In this document: positions 8,544 to 17,889 of the stretch, piece by piece
Layout of the letters: the number at the start of each line of letters is the position of its first letter
Numbering within the stretch: the stretch's first letter is position 1
From: Pseudomonas viridiflava
GTDB taxonomy: Bacteria > Pseudomonadota > Gammaproteobacteria > Pseudomonadales > Pseudomonadaceae
Direction of reading: 5' to 3'
Length of the DNA: 64,000 nt
Assembly: GCF_900590885.1 (NCBI RefSeq)
Contig: NZ_UUON01000004.1
Span: 62,001 to 126,000, forward strand
Position numbers and translations under genes: made by a program
Notes under the pieces: model-generated
What the model was told of the DNA's origin: nothing
The model's input: the letters and a program-made list of their open reading frames with translations, nothing else
Databases searched by the model: none

Positions 8544-9089
8544 TTACCACATCAGATCATCCGGGATCTGGTAGGCGGCGTACGGATCATCTTCATCCGG
8601 CACTTGGCTTTCGGTGAGGATATTGAGCTGCACGATGCGCTCCGGGGCGCGCTCCTGGATCTTCAGCGCCGCTTCACGCGGGATCACCTCGTAACCGCCA
8701 CCGTGGTGCACGATCGCCAGGGAGCCGTTGCTCAGCTTGTTGCGCATCAAGGTGTTGACCGACAGGCGCTTGACCTTCTTGTCATCCACGAAGTTGTAGT
8801 AGTCCTCGGTGGTCAGCTTGGGCAGGCGCGAGGTTTCGATCAGTTGCTTGACCTGGGCGGTGCGGGCCTTGGCCTCGGCTTTTTCCTGCTGCTGGCGGTT
8901 CAGCTCCTGGTCGCGCTTGACCTTCTCGGCCTGCGCTTCGGCAGCCAGGCGGGCCTGGGTGTCATCAGCCTCGATCTGGCCCTTGTGGACCAGGCGCTGC
9001 TGCTTCTGTTTCTCTTTGCCGACCTGCTTGGCCTGCTTCTGGTTGACCAGCCCTGCTTTGAGCAACTGGTCGCGAAGGGAAATGCTCAT
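8544..9089 (-). CDS. DUF2058 domain protein (YaiL family)
   Basis: A 181-residue cytosolic protein. It starts with MSISLRDQLLKAGLVNQKQAK, typical of the DUF2058/YaiL family, and continues with a long Lys/Gln/Glu-rich coiled-coil-like region (20-90). The C-terminal part contains YNFVDDKKVKRLSV. E. coli YaiL has been described as nucleoprotein associated, but no activity is proven. It follows mazG on the same strand by 25 bases. Confidence 0.85.
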   Translation of the reverse strand: MSISLRDQLLKAGLVNQKQAKQVGKEKQKQQRLVHKGQIEADDTQARLAAEAQAEKVKRDQELNRQQQEKAEAKARTAQVKQLIETSRLPKLTTEDYYNFVDDKKVKRLSVNTLMRNKLSNGSLAIVHHGGGYEVIPREAALKIQERAPERIVQLNILTESQVPDEDDPYAAYQIPDDLMW

Positions 9090-9114
9090 GGTGCTTACTC
9101 ACTTAGGCAACTGC

Positions 9115-9948
9115 TCAACCGCAGCTGGACAGGTTCTTTTCCTGACGTTTGGCTTCGCCCCACAGGGCGTCCAACTCTTCGAGGGTGCAATCTTCTATGG
9201 GTTTGTGCGTATCGCGCAATGCCTGTTCGATAAATCGGAAACGTCGTTCGAACTTGGCATTGGCGCCACGCAGCGCGGTTTCCGGGTCGACCTTGAGATG
9301 TCGGGCCAGGTTGACCGCCGCAAACAGCAGGTCACCGACCTCATCGGCGATGGCCACCGAGTCGTTGTCGGCCATGGCTTCGAGCACTTCATCGAGCTCT
9401 TCGCGCACGTTGTCCACCACCGGCAAGGCGGACGGCCAGTCGAAACCGACCTGGCTGGCGCGCTTTTGCAACTTGGCGGCACGCGACAGAGACGGCAGCG
9501 CAGTAGGCACATCATCGAGCAGGGAAAGTTGCTCCGGCGCGTCGGATTTTTCTGCACGTTCCTCGGCCTTGATCTGCTCCCAACGCTCCTTGACCTGCTC
9601 CTCGCTCAGTTGCGGAACATCCAGCGGCGCATACAGATCACCGGTCGGGAATACATGCGGATGGCGACGGATCAGCTTGCGCGTGATGCTGTCGATCACC
9701 CCGGCGAATTCGAAACGCCCTTCTTCCCGCGCCAGCTGGCTGTAATACACCACCTGGAACAGCAGGTCGCCCAACTCGCCTTGCAGGTGATCGAAGTCGC
9801 CGCGCTCGATGGCGTCGGCGACTTCGTAGGCTTCCTCGAGGGTGTGCGGCACGATGGTCGCGTAGGTTTGCTTGATGTCCCACGGGCAGCCGTATTGCGG
9901 GTCCCGCAGGCGGTTCATCAGGTGCAGCAGGTCTTCCAGCGAATACAT
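9115..9948 (-). CDS. mazG: Nucleoside triphosphate pyrophosphohydrolase MazG
   Basis: A 277-residue all-alpha NTP pyrophosphohydrolase that converts NTPs to NMPs and is known to affect the (p)ppGpp response. It has the two MazG repeats: the first opens with LMNRLRDPQYGCPWD and carries LEEAYEVADAIE and GELGDLLFQV (metal-binding acidic residues); the second carries REELDEVLEA and DEVGDLLFAAVN. I chose the ATG at 9948 because MYSLEDLLHLM is the normal N-terminus, although the frame is open to 10041. It lies next to relA, which fits a link to the stringent response. Confidence 0.92.
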   Translation of the reverse strand: MYSLEDLLHLMNRLRDPQYGCPWDIKQTYATIVPHTLEEAYEVADAIERGDFDHLQGELGDLLFQVVYYSQLAREEGRFEFAGVIDSITRKLIRRHPHVFPTGDLYAPLDVPQLSEEQVKERWEQIKAEERAEKSDAPEQLSLLDDVPTALPSLSRAAKLQKRASQVGFDWPSALPVVDNVREELDEVLEAMADNDSVAIADEVGDLLFAAVNLARHLKVDPETALRGANAKFERRFRFIEQALRDTHKPIEDCTLEELDALWGEAKRQEKNLSSCG

Positions 9949-10012
9949 AATTCTATTTCCGATCAGGTATGAACACCCCCTCCCACATTTCAGACTGTGT
10001 TCATCCAGCTGC

Positions 10013-12256
10013 TCATGGGGTGCGGTTGCGCCGGGTTTCAATGATGTTCGGCAACTGGGAAATCCGCCCCAGCAACCGCCCCAGCGCGTCCAGCCCCGGA
10101 ATCTCGATGGTCAGGGACATCAACGCGGTGTTGTCCTCTTTGTTCGAGCGGGTGTTGACCGCCAGCACGTTGATCCGCTCATTGAGCAGCACTTGCGACA
10201 CGTCACGCAGCAAACCGGAACGGTCGTAGGCGCGGATGATGATGTCCACCGGGTAGGTGAGCACCGGCACCGGGCCCCAGCTAACCTGGATGATGCGCTC
10301 CGGCTCACGCCCGCCCAGCTGCAGCACCGAGGCGCAATCCTGGCGGTGAATGCTCACCCCACGGCCCTGGGTGATGTAGCCGACGATGGCGTCGCCCGGC
10401 AACGGCTGGCAGCAGCCGGCGATTTGCGTCATCAGGTTGCCGACGCCCTGGATCTGGATATCGCCGCGCTTGCCAGGCTTGTAGCCGGTGGCTTTGCGTG
10501 GGATCAGTTCCAGCTGCTCGCTGCCGCGCTCCGGCTCGACCAGTTGCTGGGCCAGGTTGACCAGTTGCGCCAGGCGCAGGTCGCCGGCACCGAGGGCGGC
10601 GAACATGTCTTCGGCAATCTTCATGTTGGCCTTTTCGGCCAACTTGTCGAAGTCCACTTGCGGCAGGCCCAGGCGGCCCAGTTCGCGCTCGAGCAAGGTC
10701 TTGCCGGCGGCGACGTTCTGGTCGCGCGCCTGCAATTTGAACCAGTGGACGATCTTCGCCCGCGCCCGCGAGGTGGTGATGTAGCCCAGGTTCGGGTTCA
10801 GCCAGTCGCGGCTTGGCGTACCGTGCTTGCTGGTGATGATCTCGACCTGTTCACCGGTCTGCAGGCTGTAGTTGAGCGGCACGATGCGCCCGTTAATCTT
10901 GGCGCCACGGCAGTTGTGGCCGATCTCGGTGTGGACGCGGTAGGCAAAATCCAGCGGCGTGGCGCCCTTGGGCAGGTCGATCGCGTGGCCGTCGGGGGTG
11001 AAGATGTAGACGCGGTCCGGCTCGATATCCACCCGCAGCTGTTCGGCGAGGCCGCCGATGTCGCCGAGTTCTTCGTGCCATTCCAGCACTTGGCGCAGCC
11101 AGGAGATTTTCTCTTCGTACTGGTTGGACCCGGCCTTGACGTCGGTGCCCTTGTAGCGCCAGTGCGCGCACACGCCCAGCTCGGCCTCTTCGTGCATGGC
11201 GTGGGTGCGGATCTGCACTTCCAGCACCTTGCCCTCGGGGCCGATCACGGCGGTGTGCAGCGAGCGGTAGCCGTTTTCCTTGGGGTTGGCGATGTAGTCG
11301 TCGAACTCCTTGGGAATGTGCCGCCACAGGGTGTGGACGATGCCCAGCGCGGTGTAGCAATCGCGCATTTCCGGCACCAGCACGCGCACCGCACGCACGT
11401 CGTAGATCTGGCTGAACGCCAGGCCCTTGCGCTGCATTTTGCGCCAGATCGAATAGATGTGCTTGGCCCGGCCGCTGATGTCGGCGTCGACGCCGGTGGC
11501 CTGCAACTCCGAACGCAGCTGGCCCATCACGTCGCTGATAAAACGCTCGCGGTCGAGCCGCCGCTCATGCAGCAGCGTGGCAATCTGTTTGTATTGGTCG
11601 GGCTCGAGGTAGCGGAAGGACAAGTCCTCCAGCTCCCATTTGATATGGCCGATGCCCAGGCGGTGCGCCAGCGGCGCGTAGATATCGAACACCTCGCGGG
11701 CGACGCGGTTGCGTTTCTCGTCGTCGGCGGTTTTCACCGCACGGATCGCGCAGGTGCGTTCGGCCAGCTTGATCAGGGCGACGCGTACGTCGTCGACCAT
11801 TGCCACCAGCATCTTGCGCAGGTTCTCGACCTGGCCCTGGGTGCCCAGCACCATGGACTGGCGCGGGCTGAGGCTGGCACTGATGGCGGCCATGCGCAGC
11901 ACGCCGTCGATCAGCTTGGCGACCACCGAGCCGAAACGCTGGCCCACAGTGGCCAACGGAATATGCCCTTCACGCACGCCGCGATAGAGCACGGCGGCGA
12001 TCAGCGAATCCTGGTCCAGCTTGAGATCGGCAAGGATCTCGGCGATTTCCAACCCGGTGCGAAAGCTTGAAGTGCCTTCGGCCCACAGGTTCTTGGCCGC
12101 ATTGTCTTGCTGCTCAGACTCGCGAGCGAACTCGCAGGCTGCTTTCAAGGCTTCACGGTCCAGTGCCGGGTCGACACTGATGGCATGATCCAGCCATGCC
12201 TCGAGATTGATACTGCCGTCGGTGTTGATCGGCTGGTGTGCTCTCACCTGTACCAT
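10013..12256 (-). CDS. relA: GTP pyrophosphokinase RelA
   Basis: Ribosome-associated (p)ppGpp synthetase, 747 residues. The N-terminal HD hydrolase domain is degenerate: VLYRGVREG stands where SpoT has HDxxED, so it should not hydrolyse ppGpp. The synthetase domain follows, with the EFDD motif in KEFDDYIANPKENGYRSLHT, which is the ExDD signature of monofunctional RelA. A TGS domain (near DRVYIFTPDGHAIDLPKG), a zinc-finger-like region with CCQPLPGD, and a C-terminal ACT domain complete it. The start at 12256 gives MVQVRAHQPIN, the usual pseudomonad N-terminus, behind GGAAGG. Confidence 0.96.
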   Translation of the reverse strand: MVQVRAHQPINTDGSINLEAWLDHAISVDPALDREALKAACEFARESEQQDNAAKNLWAEGTSSFRTGLEIAEILADLKLDQDSLIAAVLYRGVREGHIPLATVGQRFGSVVAKLIDGVLRMAAISASLSPRQSMVLGTQGQVENLRKMLVAMVDDVRVALIKLAERTCAIRAVKTADDEKRNRVAREVFDIYAPLAHRLGIGHIKWELEDLSFRYLEPDQYKQIATLLHERRLDRERFISDVMGQLRSELQATGVDADISGRAKHIYSIWRKMQRKGLAFSQIYDVRAVRVLVPEMRDCYTALGIVHTLWRHIPKEFDDYIANPKENGYRSLHTAVIGPEGKVLEVQIRTHAMHEEAELGVCAHWRYKGTDVKAGSNQYEEKISWLRQVLEWHEELGDIGGLAEQLRVDIEPDRVYIFTPDGHAIDLPKGATPLDFAYRVHTEIGHNCRGAKINGRIVPLNYSLQTGEQVEIITSKHGTPSRDWLNPNLGYITTSRARAKIVHWFKLQARDQNVAAGKTLLERELGRLGLPQVDFDKLAEKANMKIAEDMFAALGAGDLRLAQLVNLAQQLVEPERGSEQLELIPRKATGYKPGKRGDIQIQGVGNLMTQIAGCCQPLPGDAIVGYITQGRGVSIHRQDCASVLQLGGREPERIIQVSWGPVPVLTYPVDIIIRAYDRSGLLRDVSQVLLNERINVLAVNTRSNKEDNTALMSLTIEIPGLDALGRLLGRISQLPNIIETRRNRTP

Positions 12257-12379
12257 CTTGCTTACCTTCCCTACGACGCACCTTGGATGCGCCAAAATCA
12301 TCGCCGACCTTTTTACTGCGAGCTCCGTGGCAGTTCATAGGCCTTGGAGAACGCAGGCCAGTCGGATTAAACGGGCGTC

Positions 12380-13732
12380 CTAGCCCGCTTCAAATAACGC
12401 CATGGCCTCGACATGCGCAGTCTGCGGAAACATGTCGAGGATCCCGGCACGTTTTAGCCGGTAGCCTTGCTTGACCAACTCAACCGTGTCCCGCGCCAGC
12501 GTCGCCGGGTTGCAGGACACATACACCAGGCGCTTGGCGCCCAGGGTGGCGAGCTTGCGCACAACCTCTTGGGCACCATCACGGGGTGGGTCCAAGAGTA
12601 CCGCAGAAAAGCCCTGTTTGGCCCATTCTGCGTCGGTCAAAGGCTGGGACAAATCGGCCTGAAAAAACTGCGCATTATGCAAATTGTTGCTGACGGCATT
12701 CAGCGCCGCCCGGTCGACCATGGTCTGCACGCCTTCCACGGCAACCACTTCACGCACCTGTTTGGCCAGCGGCAAGGCAAAGTTGCCGAGGCCGCAGAAC
12801 AGGTCCAGCACCCGCTCATCGGGCTGTGGCGCCAGCCATTCCAGGGCCTGGGAGACCATCGCCTCGTTGACTCCGGCATTGACCTGGACAAAATCCCCCG
12901 GCCGGTAAGCCAGCTCCAGATCCCAGGCCTCCAATCGAAAACCGAGCGCCTGGTCGGGCTCCACGGGTTGCGGCTGGCCCTCGCCATGCAGCCACAATTG
13001 GGCTTCATGGAAAGCGCAAAATTCTTTCAACACCTGCAGGTCCGCGTCCGACAACGGCGCCATATGCCGCAGCAACACGGCGATGGACGAACCACTGAAC
13101 AACTCCACATGCCCCAACGCCTGAGGCTTGCTCAGGCGGCGCAGCATATTCGGCAAGCGCTGCATGATCGGTTGCAAGGCCTGTACCAGCACCGGGCAAT
13201 CATCGATGGCGACGATGTCCTGGCTGGCCACGGCGCGGAAACCCACCTCGAGTGTTTTCGCCTTGGCATCCCAGCGCACGGCCACACGGGCGCGGCGTCG
13301 GTAGCCGAATTCCGGCCCGCTCAAAGGCGCGGCCCACTCTTGCGGTTCGACACCGGCCACGCGGGACAGTTGCTCGGCGAGCATGCGCTGTTTCAGGGCG
13401 AGTTGTTCGTCATGGGGCAGGTGTTGCACGCTGCAACCGCCGCAGCGGCCGAAGTGTGCACACGGCGCCGGGCGGCGCAGTTCGCTGGCCTTGAACACGC
13501 GCTCGGTGCGCGCCTCGACCACTTTGCCATGGGTGCCCAGTACCCGCGCTTCAACGTCTTCGCCGGCGAGCGCACCGTTTACAAACCAGGTACGACCTTC
13601 AAAGAACACGATACCCCGGCCGTCATTGGCCAGGCGCTCGATGGTCAGGCGTTGTTTCTTGCCCACGGGAATCTGTGGGGCCCGGCTGCCGCCCGTCGGT
13701 TGGAAGCGCAGGCCTCTCTCGTGCTTGGCCAT
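12380..13732 (-). CDS. rlmD: 23S rRNA (uracil-1939-C5)-methyltransferase RlmD
   Basis: A 450-residue SAM-dependent rRNA methyltransferase (RumA). The N-terminal TRAM domain is at about 15-75. The iron-sulphur cluster cysteines appear as [10 protein letters not shown] (near 92-101), with a further Cys at DDCPVL. The Rossmann domain includes [14 protein letters not shown]. The catalytic cysteine lies in [14 protein letters not shown] near residue 410. Its start overlaps the cysM stop (TGATG), so the two are translated from one transcript. Confidence 0.95.
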   Translation of the reverse strand: MAKHERGLRFQPTGGSRAPQIPVGKKQRLTIERLANDGRGIVFFEGRTWFVNGALAGEDVEARVLGTHGKVVEARTERVFKASELRRPAPCAHFGRCGGCSVQHLPHDEQLALKQRMLAEQLSRVAGVEPQEWAAPLSGPEFGYRRRARVAVRWDAKAKTLEVGFRAVASQDIVAIDDCPVLVQALQPIMQRLPNMLRRLSKPQALGHVELFSGSSIAVLLRHMAPLSDADLQVLKEFCAFHEAQLWLHGEGQPQPVEPDQALGFRLEAWDLELAYRPGDFVQVNAGVNEAMVSQALEWLAPQPDERVLDLFCGLGNFALPLAKQVREVVAVEGVQTMVDRAALNAVSNNLHNAQFFQADLSQPLTDAEWAKQGFSAVLLDPPRDGAQEVVRKLATLGAKRLVYVSCNPATLARDTVELVKQGYRLKRAGILDMFPQTAHVEAMALFEAG

Positions 13733-14634
13733 CAGTTGGGTTCGTCGAAGATGCCGGTCGACAGGTAACGGTCGCCTCGGTCACAGATGATCGCGACGAT
13801 CACCGCGTTTTCCACTTCTTTGGACAGGCGCAACATGCCGGCCACCGCACCACCTGAGGACACGCCGCAGAAGATGCCTTCTTCACGGGCCAGGCGGCGC
13901 GTGGTGTCTTCGGCTTCGCGCTGGGCCATGTCGATGATGCGGTCCACGCGGGTCGCGTTGTAGATCTTCGGCAAATACTCTTCGGGCCAGCGGCGGATAC
14001 CGGGGATGGCCGCGCCTTCCATCGGTTGCAAGCCAACGATCTGGATCGCCGGGTTCTGCTCCTTGAGGTAACGCGAGTTGCCCATAATGGTACCGGTGGT
14101 GCCCATGGAGCTGACGAAATGGGTGATGGTGCCCTGGGTCTGACGCCAGATTTCCGGGCCGGTGCTGGTGTAGTGCGCCTCGGGGTTATCACCGTTGGCG
14201 AACTGGTCCAGCACCACGCCACGGCCTTCGGCGGCCATGCGCTCGGCGAGGTCGCGGGCACCTTCCATGCCCTCTTCCTGGGTGACCAGCACCAGCTCCG
14301 CGCCATAGGCGGTCATGGCGGCCTTGCGCTCGGCACTGCCGTTGTCGGGCATGATCAGCACCATCTTGTAACCCTTGATCGCAGCGGCCATGGCCAGGGC
14401 GATCCCGGTGTTACCCGAGGTGGCTTCGATCAGGGTGTCGCCGGGCTTGATCTGCCCGCGCAACTCCGCGCGGGTGATCATCGACAGCGCCGGGCGGTCC
14501 TTGACCGAGCCGGCCGGGTTGTTGCCTTCGAGCTTGAGCAACAGGGTATTGCTGGTTTCACCCGCCATGCGTTGCAAGCGGACCAGGGGCGTGTTGCCGA
14601 CGCAATCGGCGATTGTTGGGTACTGCAAGGTCAT
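13732..14634 (-). CDS. cysM: Cysteine synthase B CysM
   Basis: A 300-residue PLP enzyme that makes cysteine (or S-sulfocysteine) from O-acetylserine and sulfide (or thiosulfate). The PLP lysine lies in [14 protein letters not shown]; the substrate loop reads [13 protein letters not shown]; the phosphate-binding loop is [11 protein letters not shown]. The frame extends up to 14700, but the conserved N-terminus [18 protein letters not shown] begins at 14634. It is the first gene of a cysM-rlmD unit; relA follows rlmD after a 123-base gap. Confidence 0.95.
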   Translation of the reverse strand: MTLQYPTIADCVGNTPLVRLQRMAGETSNTLLLKLEGNNPAGSVKDRPALSMITRAELRGQIKPGDTLIEATSGNTGIALAMAAAIKGYKMVLIMPDNGSAERKAAMTAYGAELVLVTQEEGMEGARDLAERMAAEGRGVVLDQFANGDNPEAHYTSTGPEIWRQTQGTITHFVSSMGTTGTIMGNSRYLKEQNPAIQIVGLQPMEGAAIPGIRRWPEEYLPKIYNATRVDRIIDMAQREAEDTTRRLAREEGIFCGVSSGGAVAGMLRLSKEVENAVIVAIICDRGDRYLSTGIFDEPN

Positions 14635-14750
14635 GGCGTATTCGCAATCCAGACTGCGGGGGCGAACATCATACCGGGAAAGGCCGGCGGGCCATATCAC
14701 GCAAAGTGTGGTGCTTATGGCTTAAAGGAATAAGGTGACGGTGAGGGCCC

Positions 14751-14823
14751 CATCGGGGGCAAGCCCCCTCCCACCCTTGAATTGCGAATACAGTCAAAAG
14801 TGGGAGGGGGCTTGCCCCCGATG
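14751..14823. repeat. REP/REPIN inverted repeat R1
   Basis: Two near-perfect arms of about 24 bases (catcgggggcaagccccctc and its complement) face each other across a 25-base loop. The same core occurs at four other places in the window. It lies between cysM and tapT and may also limit transcript read-through. Confidence 0.9.
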
Positions 14824-14843
14824 GCCGCGACTCGATACCCCGC

Positions 14844-15449
14844 CTAGCCCAAATGCCCGTCGCCATGATTTCTCTGAAACACCTCCGCCCCCATCGCCGC
14901 AATCTGCCCCTCGATCAACACCTCGAAAGGCTTGAGCAACGGCTCGAAAGACACCGGCGCTTCCAATACTTGCAACGCCTGCACAATGGCTTCGATAGTC
15001 GACAACGCCCCCGGCCCCGGCGCCTTGCGCAACCGATAACGCGACACGCCGCCCTCCGCCAACGTCACCCGCGGCAACGCCGCCAGCAGCGGATTGAGGT
15101 ACAGCAGCTTGCGCGCCTTGCGCCAGGTGCCATCGGGCACCACCAGCAACAGCGGCTCATCCGATGGTGTGTAAGCCTGCAACACTTGAGCATCATCGGC
15201 TGGAAACAGCAGCCGCGCCTGATAACCCGGCGGACTCAACAACCTCGCCAAATCATCAAACACCTCTCCCACCACCAACTGGGCATTATTCAAGCCCAAC
15301 GCCGCCAACCGTGCGGTATTCAGCGCGTGGTTGACCTCGCTCGGGTGCTGCAACAGCAACACGCGGGTGCGGCTGTCGAGGCTGGGGATCAGCGCGCACA
15401 GGCAGTGGGCGATCGGCCGCAGGCATTCGGAACATTGGGGTCTGGACAT
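14844..15449 (-). CDS. tapT: tRNA-uridine aminocarboxypropyltransferase TapT (DTW domain)
   Basis: A 201-residue DTW-domain protein. E. coli TapT (YfiP) makes acp3U47 in tRNA from SAM. N-terminal cysteines C6, C9, C16 and C18 (in CSECLRPIAHCLC) fit a zinc site; the DTW signature is VVPDGTWRKARKL near residue 107; the family motif LLLQHPSEVNHALNT is near 31-45. It follows gbuR on the same strand by 6 bases, so the two may share a transcript although their roles appear unrelated. Confidence 0.88.
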   Translation of the reverse strand: MSRPQCSECLRPIAHCLCALIPSLDSRTRVLLLQHPSEVNHALNTARLAALGLNNAQLVVGEVFDDLARLLSPPGYQARLLFPADDAQVLQAYTPSDEPLLLVVPDGTWRKARKLLYLNPLLAALPRVTLAEGGVSRYRLRKAPGPGALSTIEAIVQALQVLEAPVSFEPLLKPFEVLIEGQIAAMGAEVFQRNHGDGHLG

Positions 15450-15455
15450 GATTTT

Positions 15456-16349
15456 TCAGGCCTGGTTGAGCTGGGCTTTGAGCAGATCGCGGAAGGTCTG
15501 GATCAGCGGTTCACGGCTGCGGCCCCGGCGCATGATCATCGAGAATGGCGCCTGGTAGCCGAAGGTCGCTGGCAACAACACGCGCAGGTCTCCCTTGTCG
15601 GCCCAGGCCTGGGCGTAATGCTCGGGCAGGTAGCCGATGTAGGCGCCGGACAGCACCAGAATCAGCTGCGCTTCCATACTTTCTACCGTGGCGGCGCTGT
15701 GCTTGAAACCGTGGCGGGCGAGTTCCGCCTGGCTCCAGTAGCCGCGACCGACCATGCGTTGTTGGGTGATGACCTGCTCGGGGATGCGTCGCTCGTTGAA
15801 TAAAGGATGCCGCGTGCTGCAATACAGCCAGTGCTGCTCGCGGTACAGCGGCATGTAGATCAGACCGCTCATGCGGTTGGAGAAGGCGCCGATGGCCAGG
15901 TCGAGGCGGTTGTCCTGCACGCCTAGCTGCAATTCATAAGGGCTCATCACCGACAAATGCAGGTGCACCGCCGGGTGCTCCAGGCTGTAGGCGCCGATCA
16001 CTTCGGCGAACGGCAAGGCCTTGTCGCTGACGGTGGAGTCGAGCACGCCGAGTTTGAGGGTGCCGCGCAACTCCCCCTTGAGCGCGGCGGCGTATTGCTC
16101 GAAGCCTTCGAGCTCACCGAGCAGGCGAAGGGTTTCATGGTGGAACAGCTCGCCCTTGCTGGTCAGGCTGAACCCGCCGCGCCCGCGATGGCACAGCACC
16201 AGGCCCAAGGCGCTTTCCAACTGGCTCATATACGTGCTGATGGCCGAGGTGGACAGGTTGAGTTCGTGCTGGGCATTGGCGAACCCCTGGTGCCGCACGA
16301 CGCTGACGAAGATGCGCAGGAGTTTCAGGTCGGGCAAGGCGTTGGCCAT
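15456..16349 (-). CDS. gbuR: LysR-type regulator GbuR-like
   Basis: A 297-residue LysR regulator with an N-terminal winged helix (about 8-65, LKLLRIFVSVVRHQGFANAQHELNLSTSAISTYM region) and a periplasmic-binding-like effector domain (about 90-295). It is divergent from a guanidinobutyrase gene. In P. aeruginosa PAO1 the same arrangement is gbuR/gbuA (PA1422/PA1421), where GbuR activates gbuA in response to 4-guanidinobutyrate. The name rests on that synteny. Confidence 0.82.
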   Translation of the reverse strand: MANALPDLKLLRIFVSVVRHQGFANAQHELNLSTSAISTYMSQLESALGLVLCHRGRGGFSLTSKGELFHHETLRLLGELEGFEQYAAALKGELRGTLKLGVLDSTVSDKALPFAEVIGAYSLEHPAVHLHLSVMSPYELQLGVQDNRLDLAIGAFSNRMSGLIYMPLYREQHWLYCSTRHPLFNERRIPEQVITQQRMVGRGYWSQAELARHGFKHSAATVESMEAQLILVLSGAYIGYLPEHYAQAWADKGDLRVLLPATFGYQAPFSMIMRRGRSREPLIQTFRDLLKAQLNQA

Positions 16350-16391
16350 GGTCGGCTCCAGGGATGAATGCGGGCAGTCTACCCGCAGGAT

Positions 16392-16415
16392 TTAGTTTAG
16401 AAAAATCTGAACTAA
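16392..16415. promoter_or_regulatory. Probable GbuR operator in the gbuR/gbuA divergent region
   Basis: TTAGTTTAGA and TCTGAACTAA are two 10-base arms, nine of ten complementary, across four A residues. The site lies between the divergent gbuR and gbuA starts, 43 bases from gbuR. It contains a T-N11-A pattern as expected for a LysR site. Assignment to GbuR is inferred from position. Confidence 0.6.
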
Positions 16416-16498
16416 GTATTTGCCCCTGCCGATTCTTTCGTACCGGCGCATTTCGCAGAATCGACCCCTAATAAACAAAACAACGATGAGGCAATCCC

Positions 16499-17449
16499 GT
16501 GGACAAGATTTTCCACCAACCACTGGGCGGCAACGAAATGCCGCGCTTCGCCGGCATCGCCACCATGATGCGACTTCCCCACTTGCAGTCGGCCAAGGGC
16601 CTGGACGCCGCGTTTGTCGGCGTGCCCCTGGACATCGGCACCTCGCTGCGCGCCGGCACTCGCTTCGGGCCGCGTGAAATCCGCGCCGAATCGGTGATGA
16701 TCCGCCCGTACAACATGGCCACCGGCGCCGCGCCGTTTGACTCGCTGTCGGTAGCCGACATCGGCGACGTGGCGATCAACACCTTCAACCTGCTAGACGC
16801 CGTGCGCATCATCGAAGAGGCCTACGACGAGATCCTCGAACACGAAGTGATCCCCATGACCCTGGGCGGCGACCACACCATCACCCTGCCGATCCTGCGC
16901 GCGATCCACAAGAAACACGGCAAGGTCGGGCTGGTGCACATCGATGCCCACGCCGACGTCAACGACCATATGTTCGGCGAGAAAATCGCCCACGGCACCA
17001 CCTTCCGGCGCGCCGTGGAAGAAGGCCTGCTCGACTGCGACCGCGTGGTCCAAATCGGCCTGCGCGCCCAGGGCTACACCGCCGAAGACTTCAACTGGAG
17101 CCGCAAACAGGGCTTCCGTGTGGTCCAGGCCGAAGAATGCTGGCACCACTCCCTCGCGCCGTTGATGGCCGAGGTGCGCGAAAAAGTCGGCGGCGGCCCG
17201 GTGTACCTGAGCTTCGATATCGATGGCATCGACCCGGCCTGGGCGCCCGGCACCGGCACCCCGGAAATCGGCGGGCTGACCACCATCCAGGCGATCGAAA
17301 TCATCCGTGGCTGCCAGGGCCTCGACCTGATTGGTTGTGATCTGGTAGAAGTTTCGCCGCCTTACGACACCACCGGTAACACCTCGCTGCTCGGCGCCAA
17401 CTTGCTGTACGAAATGCTCTGCGTACTGCCTGGCGTGGCGCATCGCTGA
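16499..17449 (+). CDS. gbuA: Guanidinobutyrase GbuA (ureohydrolase family)
   Basis: A 316-residue Mn-dependent ureohydrolase. Metal ligands are visible as H126 (GGDHT), D149/H151/D153 (HIDAHADVND) and D240/D242 (SFDIDGIDP). It would hydrolyse 4-guanidinobutyrate to GABA and urea in arginine/agmatine breakdown; agmatinase is the alternative. I prefer GbuA because the whole neighbourhood (divergent LysR, NTF2-like gene, NCS1 and sodium:solute transporters) matches PA1418-PA1422 of P. aeruginosa. The start is GTG at 16499, behind GATGAGG. Its stop overlaps the next start by one base. Confidence 0.88.
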   Translation: MDKIFHQPLGGNEMPRFAGIATMMRLPHLQSAKGLDAAFVGVPLDIGTSLRAGTRFGPREIRAESVMIRPYNMATGAAPFDSLSVADIGDVAINTFNLLDAVRIIEEAYDEILEHEVIPMTLGGDHTITLPILRAIHKKHGKVGLVHIDAHADVNDHMFGEKIAHGTTFRRAVEEGLLDCDRVVQIGLRAQGYTAEDFNWSRKQGFRVVQAEECWHHSLAPLMAEVREKVGGGPVYLSFDIDGIDPAWAPGTGTPEIGGLTTIQAIEIIRGCQGLDLIGCDLVEVSPPYDTTGNTSLLGANLLYEMLCVLPGVAHR

Positions 17450-17868
17450 TGAGCGCGCAACCGGTGTTGCAAGCCGCCGCCGACCTGGTGTCGGCCTTCG
17501 CCCGCAACGACCGCGAAGCCTACTTCGCGGCGTTCACGGCCGATGCCAGCTTTGTCTTTTACACCCTCCCCCAGCCGCTGCTGAGCCGCGATGCCTACCA
17601 GGCGTTGTGGGACCGCTGGCGTCGGGACGAGGGGTTCGAGGTGTTGTCGTGCACCTCGAACAACGCCTTTGTCAGCCTGCAGGGTGACGTGGCGATTTTT
17701 ATTCATGACGTGGCCACCGAGCTGCGCATGAACGGGGAGCAATTTTTCAGCCAGGAACGCGAGACCATTGTCTTCAAACGGCAAGGGTCTGGCACACAAC
17801 AAGAAGGCCTGTGGCTGGCCTGTCACGAACATTTGTCCGCTATGCCGGAAGGGCTGCCGCCCCCTTAG
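17449..17868 (+). CDS. NTF2/SnoaL-like protein
   Basis: A 139-residue small cone-shaped alpha+beta protein of the nuclear transport factor 2/SnoaL type. The start VLQAAADLVSAFARNDREAYFAAF and the later AIFIHDVATEL, ERETIVFKRQ are typical. Its ATG overlaps the gbuA stop, so it is translationally coupled to gbuA. In P. aeruginosa the matching gene (PA1420) is of unknown role; it may process or bind a guanidino compound. Confidence 0.78.
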   Translation: MSAQPVLQAAADLVSAFARNDREAYFAAFTADASFVFYTLPQPLLSRDAYQALWDRWRRDEGFEVLSCTSNNAFVSLQGDVAIFIHDVATELRMNGEQFFSQERETIVFKRQGSGTQQEGLWLACHEHLSAMPEGLPPP

Positions 17869-17889
17869 CCAATGTGATCGGAGCTGATC

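Noticed and set aside
9872..12070. A 732-codon open frame on the plus strand opposite relA
   Set aside because: RelA on the minus strand has all domains and motifs; the antisense frame has no recognisable domain and no ribosome site.
14735..14935. Short frames through repeat R1
   Set aside because: They read through the inverted repeat and the antisense of tapT, with no start signal.
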